DNA of 64,000 nt from Balneolaceae bacterium (GTDB lineage Bacteria; Bacteroidota; Rhodothermia; Balneolales; Balneolaceae), in NCBI GenBank assembly GCA_007693745.1, contig REDA01000046.1, positions 1 to 64,000 on the forward strand. The letters are read 5' to 3'. Below, piece after piece: positions 17,859-25,503 of this stretch; within the stretch, counting starts at the first letter, position 1; the number at the start of each line of letters is the position of its first letter. Made by a program: the position numbers and the translations under genes. A model generated the notes under the pieces. The model made no database searches and was not told the DNA's origin. It was given only the letters and a program-made list of their open reading frames with translations.

Positions 17859-19175
17859 ATGAAGAATCTTAACCGACGATCATTTATGCAGATAGTAAAA
17901 GCGGTACTTTCGATGCTGTTTTTTATCTGGACAGCAGTTCCTGCAGAAGCACAGACACCGGCTTCTGCGCAGAGCTCACCGATAGCAATTACAGGGGCTG
18001 CGATTCATACCGTTTCCGGGGATCTCATTGAAAACGGAACCCTGCTCTTCGAGGATGGAGTGATTACCGCTGTAGGTGTGGATATTGAATTGCCCGCAGG
18101 GACGGAAGTGGTGGATGCATCCGGAAAGGAGGTCTGGCCGGGTTTGATCGACGCCTACAGCCAGATGGGTATCTATGAGATCGGTGCTGTGAACCTGACC
18201 GTGGATGTAAATGAGCAGGGGAGTGTGAATCCCAATGTGATGGTGGAGCGGGCTTTTAATCCGGAAAGCCGTCATATTGCAGTGGCGAGGTCAGCCGGTA
18301 TCGTAGTTTCCGTGACAACACCCGGCGGCGGGCTGGTATCCGGTCAGTCGGCAGCGATGCTGATGGATGGCTGGGCGTGGGACAGCATGACTCTGAAGGC
18401 GGGGGTAGGAATGATTGTAAACTGGCCGAATGCGTCACAAAATAGTTACAGCAGAAACCTGGAAACACTTAGGGATCTCTTTGCAGAGGCGCGTGCCTAC
18501 CGGAAAGCCCGGCTGGCAGTGGAAGCGGGTGAAGCGGCCAGAATGGACATTGATATCCGGCTGGAGGCGATGATGAGGCTTTTTGATGGTACCATGCCGG
18601 TTGTGATCAGTGCCAATGAGGTACGCCAGATACAGGATGCTGTAACCTGGGCAGAGGAGGAGGGACTGCGAATGATACTTCTGGGCGGACGCGATGCACA
18701 TCTCGTGACAGAGCAGCTCCTTGCGCATTCAGTGCCGGTAATTCTGACCGAAGTGCTTACTTCACCCAGCCGCAACTGGGAATCATTTGATGCACGCTAT
18801 CGACTCCCCGCGCAGCTCTATGATGCTGGAGTACAGTTTGCGATAGCCGGTATCGCCAATCCGGCCAACGCAAACCGGTTGCCCTATGAAGCGGGTGCTG
18901 CCATGGCATTTGGGCTCTCCGAAGAGGCGGCTGTGCGGGCTGTGACCCTGGAACCGGCAAGGATTTTGGGCCTTGGTGACCGCCTCGGGTCACTGGAGCC
19001 GGGCAAAGATGCATCCTTTCTGATTACTGACGGGAATCCGATTGAGTATGCGACCCAGATTGAGCAGGTCTATATCCAGGGTCGCAAAAGTGATATGAAT
19101 GACATGCACCGGCAGTTTTATGAGCGTTACAGTGAAAAAGTGAGACAGATGCAGCAGGACTCTGCTCAGAGATAA
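17859..19175 (+). CDS. Exported amidohydrolase-fold protein lacking the HxH metal motif
   Basis: A 438-residue protein from the ATG at 17859, chosen because a signal peptide follows (KNLNRRSFMQIVK... AVPAEAQ). The same frame is open upstream to 17745, overlapping the end of the previous gene, so the two are at least translationally close. The composite-domain start is typical ('GAAIHTVSGDLIENGTLLFEDGVI'), as is the end ('GDRLGSLEPGKDASFLITDGNP'). At the place of the first metal motif it reads 'WPGLIDAYSQMG', that is Asp-x-Tyr where His-x-His is needed, the same type of change as in the first module of its neighbour. I infer a partner or scaffold of the upstream enzyme, or a divergent active site. 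The N-terminal double arginine could allow Tat export. Confidence 0.82.
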   Translation: MKNLNRRSFMQIVKAVLSMLFFIWTAVPAEAQTPASAQSSPIAITGAAIHTVSGDLIENGTLLFEDGVITAVGVDIELPAGTEVVDASGKEVWPGLIDAYSQMGIYEIGAVNLTVDVNEQGSVNPNVMVERAFNPESRHIAVARSAGIVVSVTTPGGGLVSGQSAAMLMDGWAWDSMTLKAGVGMIVNWPNASQNSYSRNLETLRDLFAEARAYRKARLAVEAGEAARMDIDIRLEAMMRLFDGTMPVVISANEVRQIQDAVTWAEEEGLRMILLGGRDAHLVTEQLLAHSVPVILTEVLTSPSRNWESFDARYRLPAQLYDAGVQFAIAGIANPANANRLPYEAGAAMAFGLSEEAAVRAVTLEPARILGLGDRLGSLEPGKDASFLITDGNPIEYATQIEQVYIQGRKSDMNDMHRQFYERYSEKVRQMQQDSAQR

Positions 19176-19182
19176 ATCCTCC

Positions 19183-19258
19183 ATCCGGGAAGCAGGGAAT
19201 TCAGACAGGGAATACTTTACTTTTACTCTCCCTTTAAACATTCCTTCTCTTCCCGGAT
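19183..19258. other. Long inverted repeat between convergent genes
   Basis: The arms 'atccgggaag' (19183-19192) and 'cttcccggat' (19249-19258) are perfectly complementary, with weaker pairing inside ('aggga' and 'tccct'). It sits between the convergent stops at 19175 and 19340 and may end transcription from either side, although no long T run follows. Confidence 0.4.
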
Positions 19259-19339
19259 TTCAAGGTAATTTCAGAATGGGGAATGGGGGTCAAATCAATA
19301 TCCCCTTGACAAGAGCCGTTTATTGATAGCCTGAAGAGA

Positions 19340-20407
19340 TCATTTCTCTGTTTTCAGTCGTAGAAACGAAACTTCATCCCCGGTATTGAGACGAGCCGTT
19401 TCTGCTGCACTTTCGTGATTGCGTGCCAGCAGGATTGTATCTGAAGCCGTTGGGAAAGCGACCCATTCGCCCAGGGGTACATCGCCATAACTCAGGCCGT
19501 AATAGACCCGGCGAAGCTCACCGTGTGTTTCAATCAGGAAAAAATCACCGCGCTGAAGCCCCCATGCGGCCAGTTCATCCGGATGAAATCCGATAAAAGC
19601 ATTTCCGAAAAAGGGATTGATACTGATTACCCGGTTGCTGATTCGGGTTTCGGTTTGCACTGTACCGGTCTCCCTAACGGGGACTGTTCTCGTGCCATCC
19701 GTGATCATACCGGGAAGAGTGCCATCCAGCCACTTTTCCATAGCCAGAAAAGCATCCCGGCGCTCCATCCAGTTTACATTCACATGGCCGGGATTGAGCA
19801 GTGGCCTTAGAACCGGCCTCACCGGGGCATTTTCTGCGGAGGCGACGTAGGCTACAGGTCCGTCCAGCTCAGTCAGGTTACTCATCAGGATGGCGGGAAT
19901 ACCCGGCGTTGCTTCCAGGAAGGAGTCGGCTTCACGGTCATTCAGGTTGACAAAAGCTCCCTTGGCAATCACACCGTCCGCGAGATCCGGGTTACACTCC
20001 GCTATTCTGAGAACCAGAGTGGCTGCTGTGGATTCACCTTCGAGGATCACACGCTGTACCGTAGAAATCTCGTTGTGAATCCAGGATTTCAGGATTTCGA
20101 TATCTGCTGTATGGGCATCGTGATTCACGCCGTTTTCCCTGAAAGCCGTACGGGCAATGGCCCATCCGTTTTCGAGTAAAAAGCGGTAGAAAGGATCGTC
20201 TGTGTCCAGGTCAGCCTCGTGAGGTGCCTCTGCAGGCCGCCATCCGTGTACGTGGAAAAAAAGATTACCACTCTGCCAGGCAGCCGGAAGGGCAATGGTG
20301 TAAGGCGAGCCGTTCAGTTCACCTCTGAGTATCTCAGGGTCGGTCTGCGCTAAAGTAGCTGCAGATGAAAGCAGAAAAAGGATCAGAAAAAGTGAAAATG
20401 ATTTCAT
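19340..20407 (-). CDS. Exported alpha/beta-hydrolase-like protein fused to a SAM-hydroxide adenosyltransferase-like C-terminal domain
   Basis: A 355-residue exported protein (signal KSFSLFLILFLLSSAATLA). Residues 30-235 look like an alpha/beta hydrolase: 'FFHVHGWRP' at the oxyanion position, a nucleophile elbow 'LEGEST' with Ser126, and a candidate His209 ('NPGHVNVNW'). Residues 245-352 do not belong to that fold. They match the C-terminal domain of SAM hydroxide adenosyltransferases (DUF62): 'INPFFGNAFIG', then 'YYGLSYGDVPLGEW' and 'HESAAETARLNTGDEV', where the family has FGN, a Tyr-x-x-Val-pro-Gly turn and 'GSAAERLGLKxGDxV'. The DUF62 N-terminal catalytic part is absent, so the domain likely acts as a binding barrel. 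Substrate unknown. It stands alone between a hairpin and the PII operon. Confidence 0.72.
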   Translation of the reverse strand: MKSFSLFLILFLLSSAATLAQTDPEILRGELNGSPYTIALPAAWQSGNLFFHVHGWRPAEAPHEADLDTDDPFYRFLLENGWAIARTAFRENGVNHDAHTADIEILKSWIHNEISTVQRVILEGESTAATLVLRIAECNPDLADGVIAKGAFVNLNDREADSFLEATPGIPAILMSNLTELDGPVAYVASAENAPVRPVLRPLLNPGHVNVNWMERRDAFLAMEKWLDGTLPGMITDGTRTVPVRETGTVQTETRISNRVISINPFFGNAFIGFHPDELAAWGLQRGDFFLIETHGELRRVYYGLSYGDVPLGEWVAFPTASDTILLARNHESAAETARLNTGDEVSFLRLKTEK

Positions 20408-20524
20408 AAGGGTGTGGTGATAATCAATAAACGGGGTTTGTCGGGGGAGAAGAACTCAAAAAAATATTAAAAAGACGGCTTTCCGGGGTGCAAAAGTTGC
20501 CTTTTGGATCAGTGGCCATCCCGA

Positions 20525-20549
20525 TGATACCGAAGCAGAAGAGGTATCA
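20525..20549 (-). other. Hairpin overlapping the stop codon of the second PII-like gene
   Basis: 'tgatacc' (20525-20531) and 'ggtatca' (20543-20549) form a 7-bp stem that includes the TGA stop of the upstream PII-like gene. It could stabilise the 3' end of the operon mRNA. No T run follows, so I do not call it a terminator. Confidence 0.3.
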
Positions 20550-20879
20550 CTCAATCAGATGGTTGATACCTGTTACGTTTTCCACGTCGAGAACAAATGC
20601 GATGCCGTGCCCCGGCTCATTCAATTTGGTGGCTTTCACGATGGCCTCCAGAACTTTTTCAGTTCTGTCTGAAGGTACCAGGGTAAGCACGATCTCCTTT
20701 TCCGGCTCAATTGCAAACGAGAAAAGCTTGGCTTTCTCGTGGATTCCTGACCCGCGACCGGAGATGATGGTACCACCCTCTGCACCGGCTTTAAGTGAGG
20801 AGTCGATCACCTCACCGCAGTGACCCTTGTTCACGATACTGATGATCAGTTGAAATTGAAGAACTTTGTTATTACTCAT
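20547..20879 (-). CDS. PII-like signalling protein (second copy)
   Basis: A 110-residue PII-fold protein. It shows the ferredoxin-like PII pattern: strand 1 'FQLIISIVNKG', then 'AGAEGGTIISGRGSG', a short T-loop, 'EKEIVLTLVP', 'VLEAIVKATKL' and the B-loop 'NEPGHGIAFVLDVENV'. Classical GlnB/GlnK carries Tyr51 on a T-loop of about 19 residues for uridylylation. Here the loop is shorter and has no Tyr, so modification of that type is unlikely and nucleotide binding is the probable signal. It is the last gene of a four-gene operon, 16 bases after its paralogue, behind two DUF1538 membrane proteins, which PII-like proteins presumably gate. Confidence 0.82.
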   Translation of the reverse strand: MSNNKVLQFQLIISIVNKGHCGEVIDSSLKAGAEGGTIISGRGSGIHEKAKLFSFAIEPEKEIVLTLVPSDRTEKVLEAIVKATKLNEPGHGIAFVLDVENVTGINHLIE

Positions 20880-20895
20880 GGCAGGATAGATTTGG

Positions 20896-21237
20896 TTAGA
20901 AATCGTTTTTCAGAAGGTGGGCGACCCCGCAAATCGTTTTGCTGTTCACAACAAATGCGATTCCGGTACCCGGTTTATGCAGATTTGCGCTTTTCTCGAC
21001 AGAGGCGATCACACTGTCAACCAGGTGATCCGGAATAACACTTAATATCACCGCTTTCTCAGTTTCCACTTTAAAGCCGAAAATACTTCCGGATTCAAAT
21101 TTACCGGTTCCTCTGCCAAGCAGCACTGTCCCACCGTCAGACCCTCCCTCCTTGCAGGCACGGATTACGGTTCTGGACAACTCCTTTTTAACGATAACTA
21201 TAAGGAGTTTAAACTGGTCACCTGCATTCTTAATCAT
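20896..21237 (-). CDS. PII-like signalling protein (first copy)
   Basis: A 113-residue PII-fold protein from the ATG at 21237, which overlaps the last 8 bases of the upstream DUF1538 gene (ATGATTAA). Pattern: 'FKLLIVIVKKE', 'GGSDGGTVLLGRGTG', a short loop without Tyr, 'TEKAVILSVIP', 'VIASVEKSANL' and B-loop 'HKPGTGIAFVVNS'. It is clearly related to the next gene, but the two differ throughout, which suggests a hetero-oligomer or two separate sensors. The start overlap implies translational coupling to the membrane protein, the same logic as glnK-amtB but with the regulator second. I infer direct control of the DUF1538 pair by an adenine nucleotide or other small ligand. Confidence 0.82.
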   Translation of the reverse strand: MIKNAGDQFKLLIVIVKKELSRTVIRACKEGGSDGGTVLLGRGTGKFESGSIFGFKVETEKAVILSVIPDHLVDSVIASVEKSANLHKPGTGIAFVVNSKTICGVAHLLKNDF

Positions 21238-21961
21238 ACGATCTGGATTCGTTGTATTTAAAAATAAGTCCAAGTATAAGAACTGTCAGAATCGGAGCGA
21301 GTGCCACAAGTGCGATCATGCCAAATCCGTCCAGCAGAGGATCCCGACCCTCTAAAGTCTCTGAAAACCCGAGTGCAATTGCAAGGATAAACGTGACGGT
21401 CATAGGTCCGGTAGCCACCCCTCCTGCGTCAAATGCGATGGAGGTAAATGTTTCCGTTGAAAAAAGCGCCATTGTGAGGGCAAGAAAGTAGCCGGGTCCG
21501 ATAAAATACCAAAGTGGGATTCCATAGATGATTCTGGCCATAGCCAGTGCAATGGAAATGGCAACACCGATGGAGAGTGTATAAAGCAGTAATCGGGCGG
21601 GGATATATCCGCTTGTCACCTTATCCACTTCCAGGTTGAGAACCCTTACGGCGGGTTCTGCAAAGGTGGCGACAAAACCGAGCAGAAAACCCACCGGAAT
21701 GAGTATCCACTGATTCTCCCAATCCCCAACAATTTCCCCGATTTCGCGTCCTACCGGCAGGAATCCAACGTGAACACCCTGCAGAAAGAGAGCCAGTCCG
21801 ATGAACGTGAAGAGGATCCCCATAATGATGCCCTTGACCCGTTTCCAGGGTAATTTGAGCATAAAGAGCTGAAAAAAAAGAAAAAAGATCACAAGCGGAA
21901 TCAAAGCCATTGCCACTTCCGTGAGAACGTGATCAAAACCGTAAAAAATCTTAACGTCCAT
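21230..21961 (-). CDS. DUF1538 membrane protein, second subunit
   Basis: A 243-residue integral membrane protein with about six or seven hydrophobic helices. The DUF1538 signatures are present: 'GVHVGFLPVGREIG', 'GFVATFAEPAVRVL', 'DAGGVATGPMTVTFILAIALG' and 'DGFGMIALVALAPIL'. A paired arrangement of DUF1538 proteins (UmpA and UmpB) in a Halomonas species has been described as a two-component Na+(Li+,K+)/H+ antiporter; I cite this from memory. It lies 3 bases after the first DUF1538 gene and overlaps the following PII-like gene by 8 bases, so the four genes are one transcript. The C-terminus ends in a short basic/polar tail facing the cytoplasm by inference. Confidence 0.85.
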   Translation of the reverse strand: MDVKIFYGFDHVLTEVAMALIPLVIFFLFFQLFMLKLPWKRVKGIIMGILFTFIGLALFLQGVHVGFLPVGREIGEIVGDWENQWILIPVGFLLGFVATFAEPAVRVLNLEVDKVTSGYIPARLLLYTLSIGVAISIALAMARIIYGIPLWYFIGPGYFLALTMALFSTETFTSIAFDAGGVATGPMTVTFILAIALGFSETLEGRDPLLDGFGMIALVALAPILTVLILGLIFKYNESRSYD

Positions 21962-21964
21962 CTC

Positions 21965-22663
21965 TTATCCGTACATGATTCCAAGTATGAGCACGGCGAT
22001 CAGTGGCCCGATGGAGGCGAGGGCAACCAGCCCGAACCCATCCGCAGCTTTATCGTCAGTCCGTAAAACAGTGGCGATCCCGATCCCGAATGCGAGAATA
22101 AAGGGCACGGCCATCGGGCCGGTAGTGACGCCCCCCGCATCGAAAGAAACAGGAACGAATTCAGCGGGCATCCATGGGGAGAGAGCCAGGCCGAAGACGA
22201 TCGAATAGCCTGCGATAAGAATCCATTTAATCGAGATTTTCAGTATGATACGGGCCATGGAGAGGGCCACAAAAATACCGAGGCCGAGAGCCACAGGAAA
22301 GATGAGGGTCCATTTGCCAATCGCACCATCAGATACCTGATCGACGTATTCGGAAAGCACATGAACATCCGGTTCGGCAACGGTGACCACAAACCCGAGA
22401 ATAAAACTGAAAAGCAGGATCATCCACACTTTCCCTGTTTTAGGAAGGGCAGACCCGATCATTTCCCCCACAGGCAACAATCCGAAATGAACCCCAATGA
22501 GAAAAAAAACGAGCCCGGCAGAAACAAAAACCACGCCGATTAAAAACTGAATCACGGATTGAGGAGGCAGCCAGATCAGTGTGTACTGCAGAACGAGAAC
22601 CAGCACTGTGATCGGCAGTATTGCATAAATAACTTCTTCTATGGTTTCCCGTATGGATTTCAT
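21965..22663 (-). CDS. DUF1538 membrane protein, first subunit
   Basis: A 232-residue paralogue of the next gene and the first gene of the operon. It has the same landmarks in the same order: 'GVHFGLLPVGEMIG', 'GFVVTVAEPDVHVLSEYV', 'DAGGVTTGPMAVPFILAFGIG' and 'DGFGLVALASIGPL'. The conserved acidic 'AEP' and the 'FDAGG.TTGP' turn lie in or next to membrane helices and are the best candidates for ion-binding sites. I infer that it forms a heterodimer with the second subunit, acting as a cation/proton antiporter in the inner membrane. Characterised relatives (UmpAB) support this, but ion specificity and the role of the attached PII pair are open. Confidence 0.85.
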   Translation of the reverse strand: MKSIRETIEEVIYAILPITVLVLVLQYTLIWLPPQSVIQFLIGVVFVSAGLVFFLIGVHFGLLPVGEMIGSALPKTGKVWMILLFSFILGFVVTVAEPDVHVLSEYVDQVSDGAIGKWTLIFPVALGLGIFVALSMARIILKISIKWILIAGYSIVFGLALSPWMPAEFVPVSFDAGGVTTGPMAVPFILAFGIGIATVLRTDDKAADGFGLVALASIGPLIAVLILGIMYG

Positions 22664-22722
22664 CAGCTGAAAGCAGTGCCGGTTAAGTTCCGTTGATGGG
22701 AGAAAATAGGGAATCTCTCAGT

Positions 22723-22762
22723 AAAAAAAGAACCCCGGCGACGGTATTCCCGGCCGGGGTTC
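22723..22762 (-). terminator. Intrinsic terminator of pckG
   Basis: On the minus strand a perfect 10-bp stem (GAACCCCGGC with GCCGGGGTTC; arms 22753-22762 and 22730-22739) is followed by seven Ts (22729-22723). It lies 33 bases past the pckG stop and separates pckG from the DUF1538 operon on the same strand. Confidence 0.9.
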
Positions 22763-22794
22763 GGTTTTCTTTTGGAAGTGTGTGCTGCTTCTCT

Positions 22795-24639
22795 CTATGA
22801 AACGGGTCTTTCAGCAGCGAGCTCCCAATGCTCCGGAGATCTCCAGAGGCTTGAATTCAGCAGTTCTCTCATGAAAAGGAACTCTTTTGGCAGTTTGTCG
22901 TAGAGCTTGCTGAAGAGCTCTTCATGCCCGAGTACCTCTTTTTTCCACGCTTCGCGATCAACAGACATCAGCTTCTGGAAATCATCTCTTGAGAAGTTTT
23001 CCATACCGGTCCAGTCGATATCCTCGTACTGTGGCATCCATCCCAGCGGACTTTCCACTGCGAAGGCCTCTCCGCGGACTCTTTCAACGATCCAGATCAG
23101 TACTCTCATATTTTGTCCGAATCCGGGCCAGATGAACTTCCCGTCCTGATCCTTGCGGAACCAGTTTACGGAGAAAATTCGCGGTGCGTTTGGCAGGGTG
23201 CGTCCCAGCTGGAGCCAGTGGTTAAAATAGTCGGCCATATGGTATCCTGAGAAGGGCAGCATCGCAAACGGATCGCGGCGTACGGCACCGTGATCACCAA
23301 AAGCAGCTGCGGTTATCTCTGAGCCCATGGTTGCGGCAGTATAAACGCCGAAGTTCCAGTTGAAGCTCTGATAGACCAGGGGCACGGTAGTTGCACGACG
23401 ACCGCCAAAGATAAAGGCTTTGATCGGCACACCTGCAGGATCTTCCCACTTCTCGTCAAGTGACGGGCAGTTGATAGCCGGAGCTGTAAAGCGGGCATTT
23501 GGGTGTGCAACTTTTTCACCTGAGGCGGGATCATGTACTTTGCGCTTCCAGTTGATCGTTCCCTCGGGGCAGTCGTGGCCGATATCTTCCCACCAGACAT
23601 CACCATCGGGGGTCACGCCCACGTTGGTGAAGATAGAATCCTTGTCAATGCTTTGCATTGCACTCGGATTGGTTTCATAGTTGGTTCCGGGAGCTACACC
23701 AAAATATCCTGATTCCGGATTGATCGCATTAAGCTGGCCTTTCTCATCCTTCTTGATCCAGGCGATATCGTCACCAACGGTAGTCACTTTCCACCCGTCG
23801 ATACCTTTTGGAGGAATCATCATGGCAAAGTTGGTTTTACCGCAGGCACTCGGGAAAGCGGCTGCCACGTAGGTTTTCTCTTTTTTGGGAGATTCCACAC
23901 CCAGAATCAGCATATGCTCAGCAAGCCATCCTTCGTCGCGGGCCATAGTAGAGGCGATTCTCAGTGCAAGGCACTTCTTTCCAAGCAGGGCGTTGCCGCC
24001 GTATCCTGATCCGTAGGAAATAATGGATCTCTCTTCAGGGAAGTGGCAGATATACTTCACGTCAGGATTGCATGGCCATGGCACGTCTTCCTGTCCCGGC
24101 TCCAGTGGTGCGCCTACGGTATGCAGAGCCTTCACGAATTCACCGTTTCCAAGAACATCCAGAACGGATTGTCCCATTCGGGTCATAATTCTCATGTTCA
24201 CAACCACATAAGCGGAGTCGGTTATTTCGATTCCGATCTTGGAGATTGGAGAGCCGAGTGGCCCCATGCTGAAAGGAATTACATACATTGTGCGACCCTT
24301 CATACATCCCTTGAAAAGTTTATTCAGGGTTTTCTTCATCTCCCTGGGATCTTCCCAGTTATTTGTGGGACCGGCATCGCTCTTTCTGAGGCTGTTGATA
24401 AAGGTTTTATCCTCTACACGGGCAACATCGGAGGGATCTGAGAATGCAGCAAAGCTGTTTGGGCGTTTCTCCGGGTTGAGTCGTATAAACGTACCTGCAT
24501 CCACCATCTCCTGGCAGAGCCTGTCATATTCTTCTTTTGAGCCGTCGCACCAGACAACGTTATCAGGTGTTGTAAGTGCCGCTGTCTCCTCGACCCATTT
24601 TAATAACTCTTTATTCTTGGTAGGTGCTGTTGTATTCAT
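22795..24639 (-). CDS. pckG: Phosphoenolpyruvate carboxykinase (GTP)
   Basis: Converts oxaloacetate and GTP to phosphoenolpyruvate, CO2 and GDP, the first committed step of gluconeogenesis. It has 614 residues from the ATG at 24639, near the family norm of about 600-620; 17 upstream in-frame codons rich in Asn/Lys are unlike the family. The PEPCK-specific P-loop reads '[13 protein letters not shown]', the metal-binding region '[11 protein letters not shown]', and the later '[18 protein letters not shown]' and '[12 protein letters not shown]' are typical of the GTP-dependent class. It is a single-gene unit with a strong terminator. A LacI-type palindrome lies about 115 bases upstream of the start and could mediate carbon-source control. 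Confidence 0.97.
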   Translation of the reverse strand: MNTTAPTKNKELLKWVEETAALTTPDNVVWCDGSKEEYDRLCQEMVDAGTFIRLNPEKRPNSFAAFSDPSDVARVEDKTFINSLRKSDAGPTNNWEDPREMKKTLNKLFKGCMKGRTMYVIPFSMGPLGSPISKIGIEITDSAYVVVNMRIMTRMGQSVLDVLGNGEFVKALHTVGAPLEPGQEDVPWPCNPDVKYICHFPEERSIISYGSGYGGNALLGKKCLALRIASTMARDEGWLAEHMLILGVESPKKEKTYVAAAFPSACGKTNFAMMIPPKGIDGWKVTTVGDDIAWIKKDEKGQLNAINPESGYFGVAPGTNYETNPSAMQSIDKDSIFTNVGVTPDGDVWWEDIGHDCPEGTINWKRKVHDPASGEKVAHPNARFTAPAINCPSLDEKWEDPAGVPIKAFIFGGRRATTVPLVYQSFNWNFGVYTAATMGSEITAAAFGDHGAVRRDPFAMLPFSGYHMADYFNHWLQLGRTLPNAPRIFSVNWFRKDQDGKFIWPGFGQNMRVLIWIVERVRGEAFAVESPLGWMPQYEDIDWTGMENFSRDDFQKLMSVDREAWKKEVLGHEELFSKLYDKLPKEFLFMRELLNSSLWRSPEHWELAAERPVS

Positions 24640-25102
24640 CTTTTGTGATTTTTTATTGTTGTTGTTACCTCTCTGCGAGTTCTCTCTCATTTAAAATAAA
24701 AAGATTACAAGCTATTTTTATCTTTTATTCTCTTGAAAACGAGCGAAAATCGTGGAACCGCTTCCATTTTGGTTCCTTTTGCGATTTGAATTAGTCTCCG
24801 TGGAGAACATGTTTAAATCGTTTCAAATATGCAGGATTCAATGACCAATCTGTATAGTGAAAACCCTGATACACCCGATTTTAACATTCCCGTAACATTG
24901 AAAGGTACTGCAGAACCCCAAAGAGAGGGATTGCTAACACACAGAAACGGTTATCCGGATCTGCCTGAATGATTTATCTCTGTGATACACTGCCGGACAG
25001 AGAGTACATTCCTGTACTGTTCTCAGCGGTTGTCGGGAACATGGATAAGCAATACATTTCTGATTCAGATATTTAGAACAGGCATCAAATAACTTCAGGA
25101 AG
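24640..25102. other. Intergenic region upstream of pckG
   Basis: A 463-base gap between divergent genes (pckG on minus, patatin remnant on plus). Apart from the operator-like palindrome at 24753-24766 I see nothing that reads as a gene, RNA or repeat. Confidence 0.5.
24753..24766. promoter_or_regulatory. LacI-type operator candidate upstream of pckG
   Basis: 'tggaaccgcttcca' has 5-bp arms (TGGAA/TTCCA) around a central C-G step, the layout of LacI/CcpA-family operators (TGnAAnCGnTnnCA). A second 'ggttcc' follows at 24771-24776, complementary to 'ggaacc' within the site. A related sequence lies just upstream of glutamate dehydrogenase (62977-62990). No such regulator is encoded in the window. 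Confidence 0.35.
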
Positions 25103-25318
25103 ATGATGATTTCAGATTATTTCAGGGAAAAAGAGAAAAAATTTGGTCTTGCGCTGGGCGGAGGAGCCGCACTGGGTGCTGCACACATCGGCGTGATGAG
25201 AGCACTGGAGGAGCTGGAGCTGAGTGCCTACAACAAAGCAGATACCCGGCAGACGAAGAAGCTGATCGATGAGGGTTATGAAGCTGCCATAATGGCTCTC
25301 CAATCCTCTGTAAAATAG
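25103..25318 (+). pseudogene. Patatin-like phospholipase remnant (internal deletion)
   Basis: A 71-codon frame that joins the very start of a patatin-like phospholipase to its very end. Residues 12-38 ('KKFGLALGGGAALGAAHIG...RALEEL') hold the oxyanion-hole glycine motif of the family. Residues 43-71 ('NKADTRQTKKLIDEGYEAA') look like the C-terminal helix of RssA-type patatins. Everything between is missing, including the GxSxG nucleophile motif and the DGG/DGA catalytic Asp, so no lipase activity is possible. Intact relatives have about 250-300 residues. The join is in frame and lies near a 'gagctggagctg' tandem. It could still make a short peptide, but I call it a gene remnant. Confidence 0.75.
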
Positions 25319-25503
25319 ATCCACATTCTGGAATAGCTCTTTCTTAAGCGGATTATTTTTTGGAAAACGTCCGCCCGGCAGTTCTGCTCTCTTTCCGGAC
25401 AGTATTCCGCTTGTTTATTAAGCTGTACATGAGGGGTTGAAATTTTGTAGATTTTGGCTCACCAGATCTGACAACTGAACCGGTTTCAAAAGAAGATATT
25501 TTT

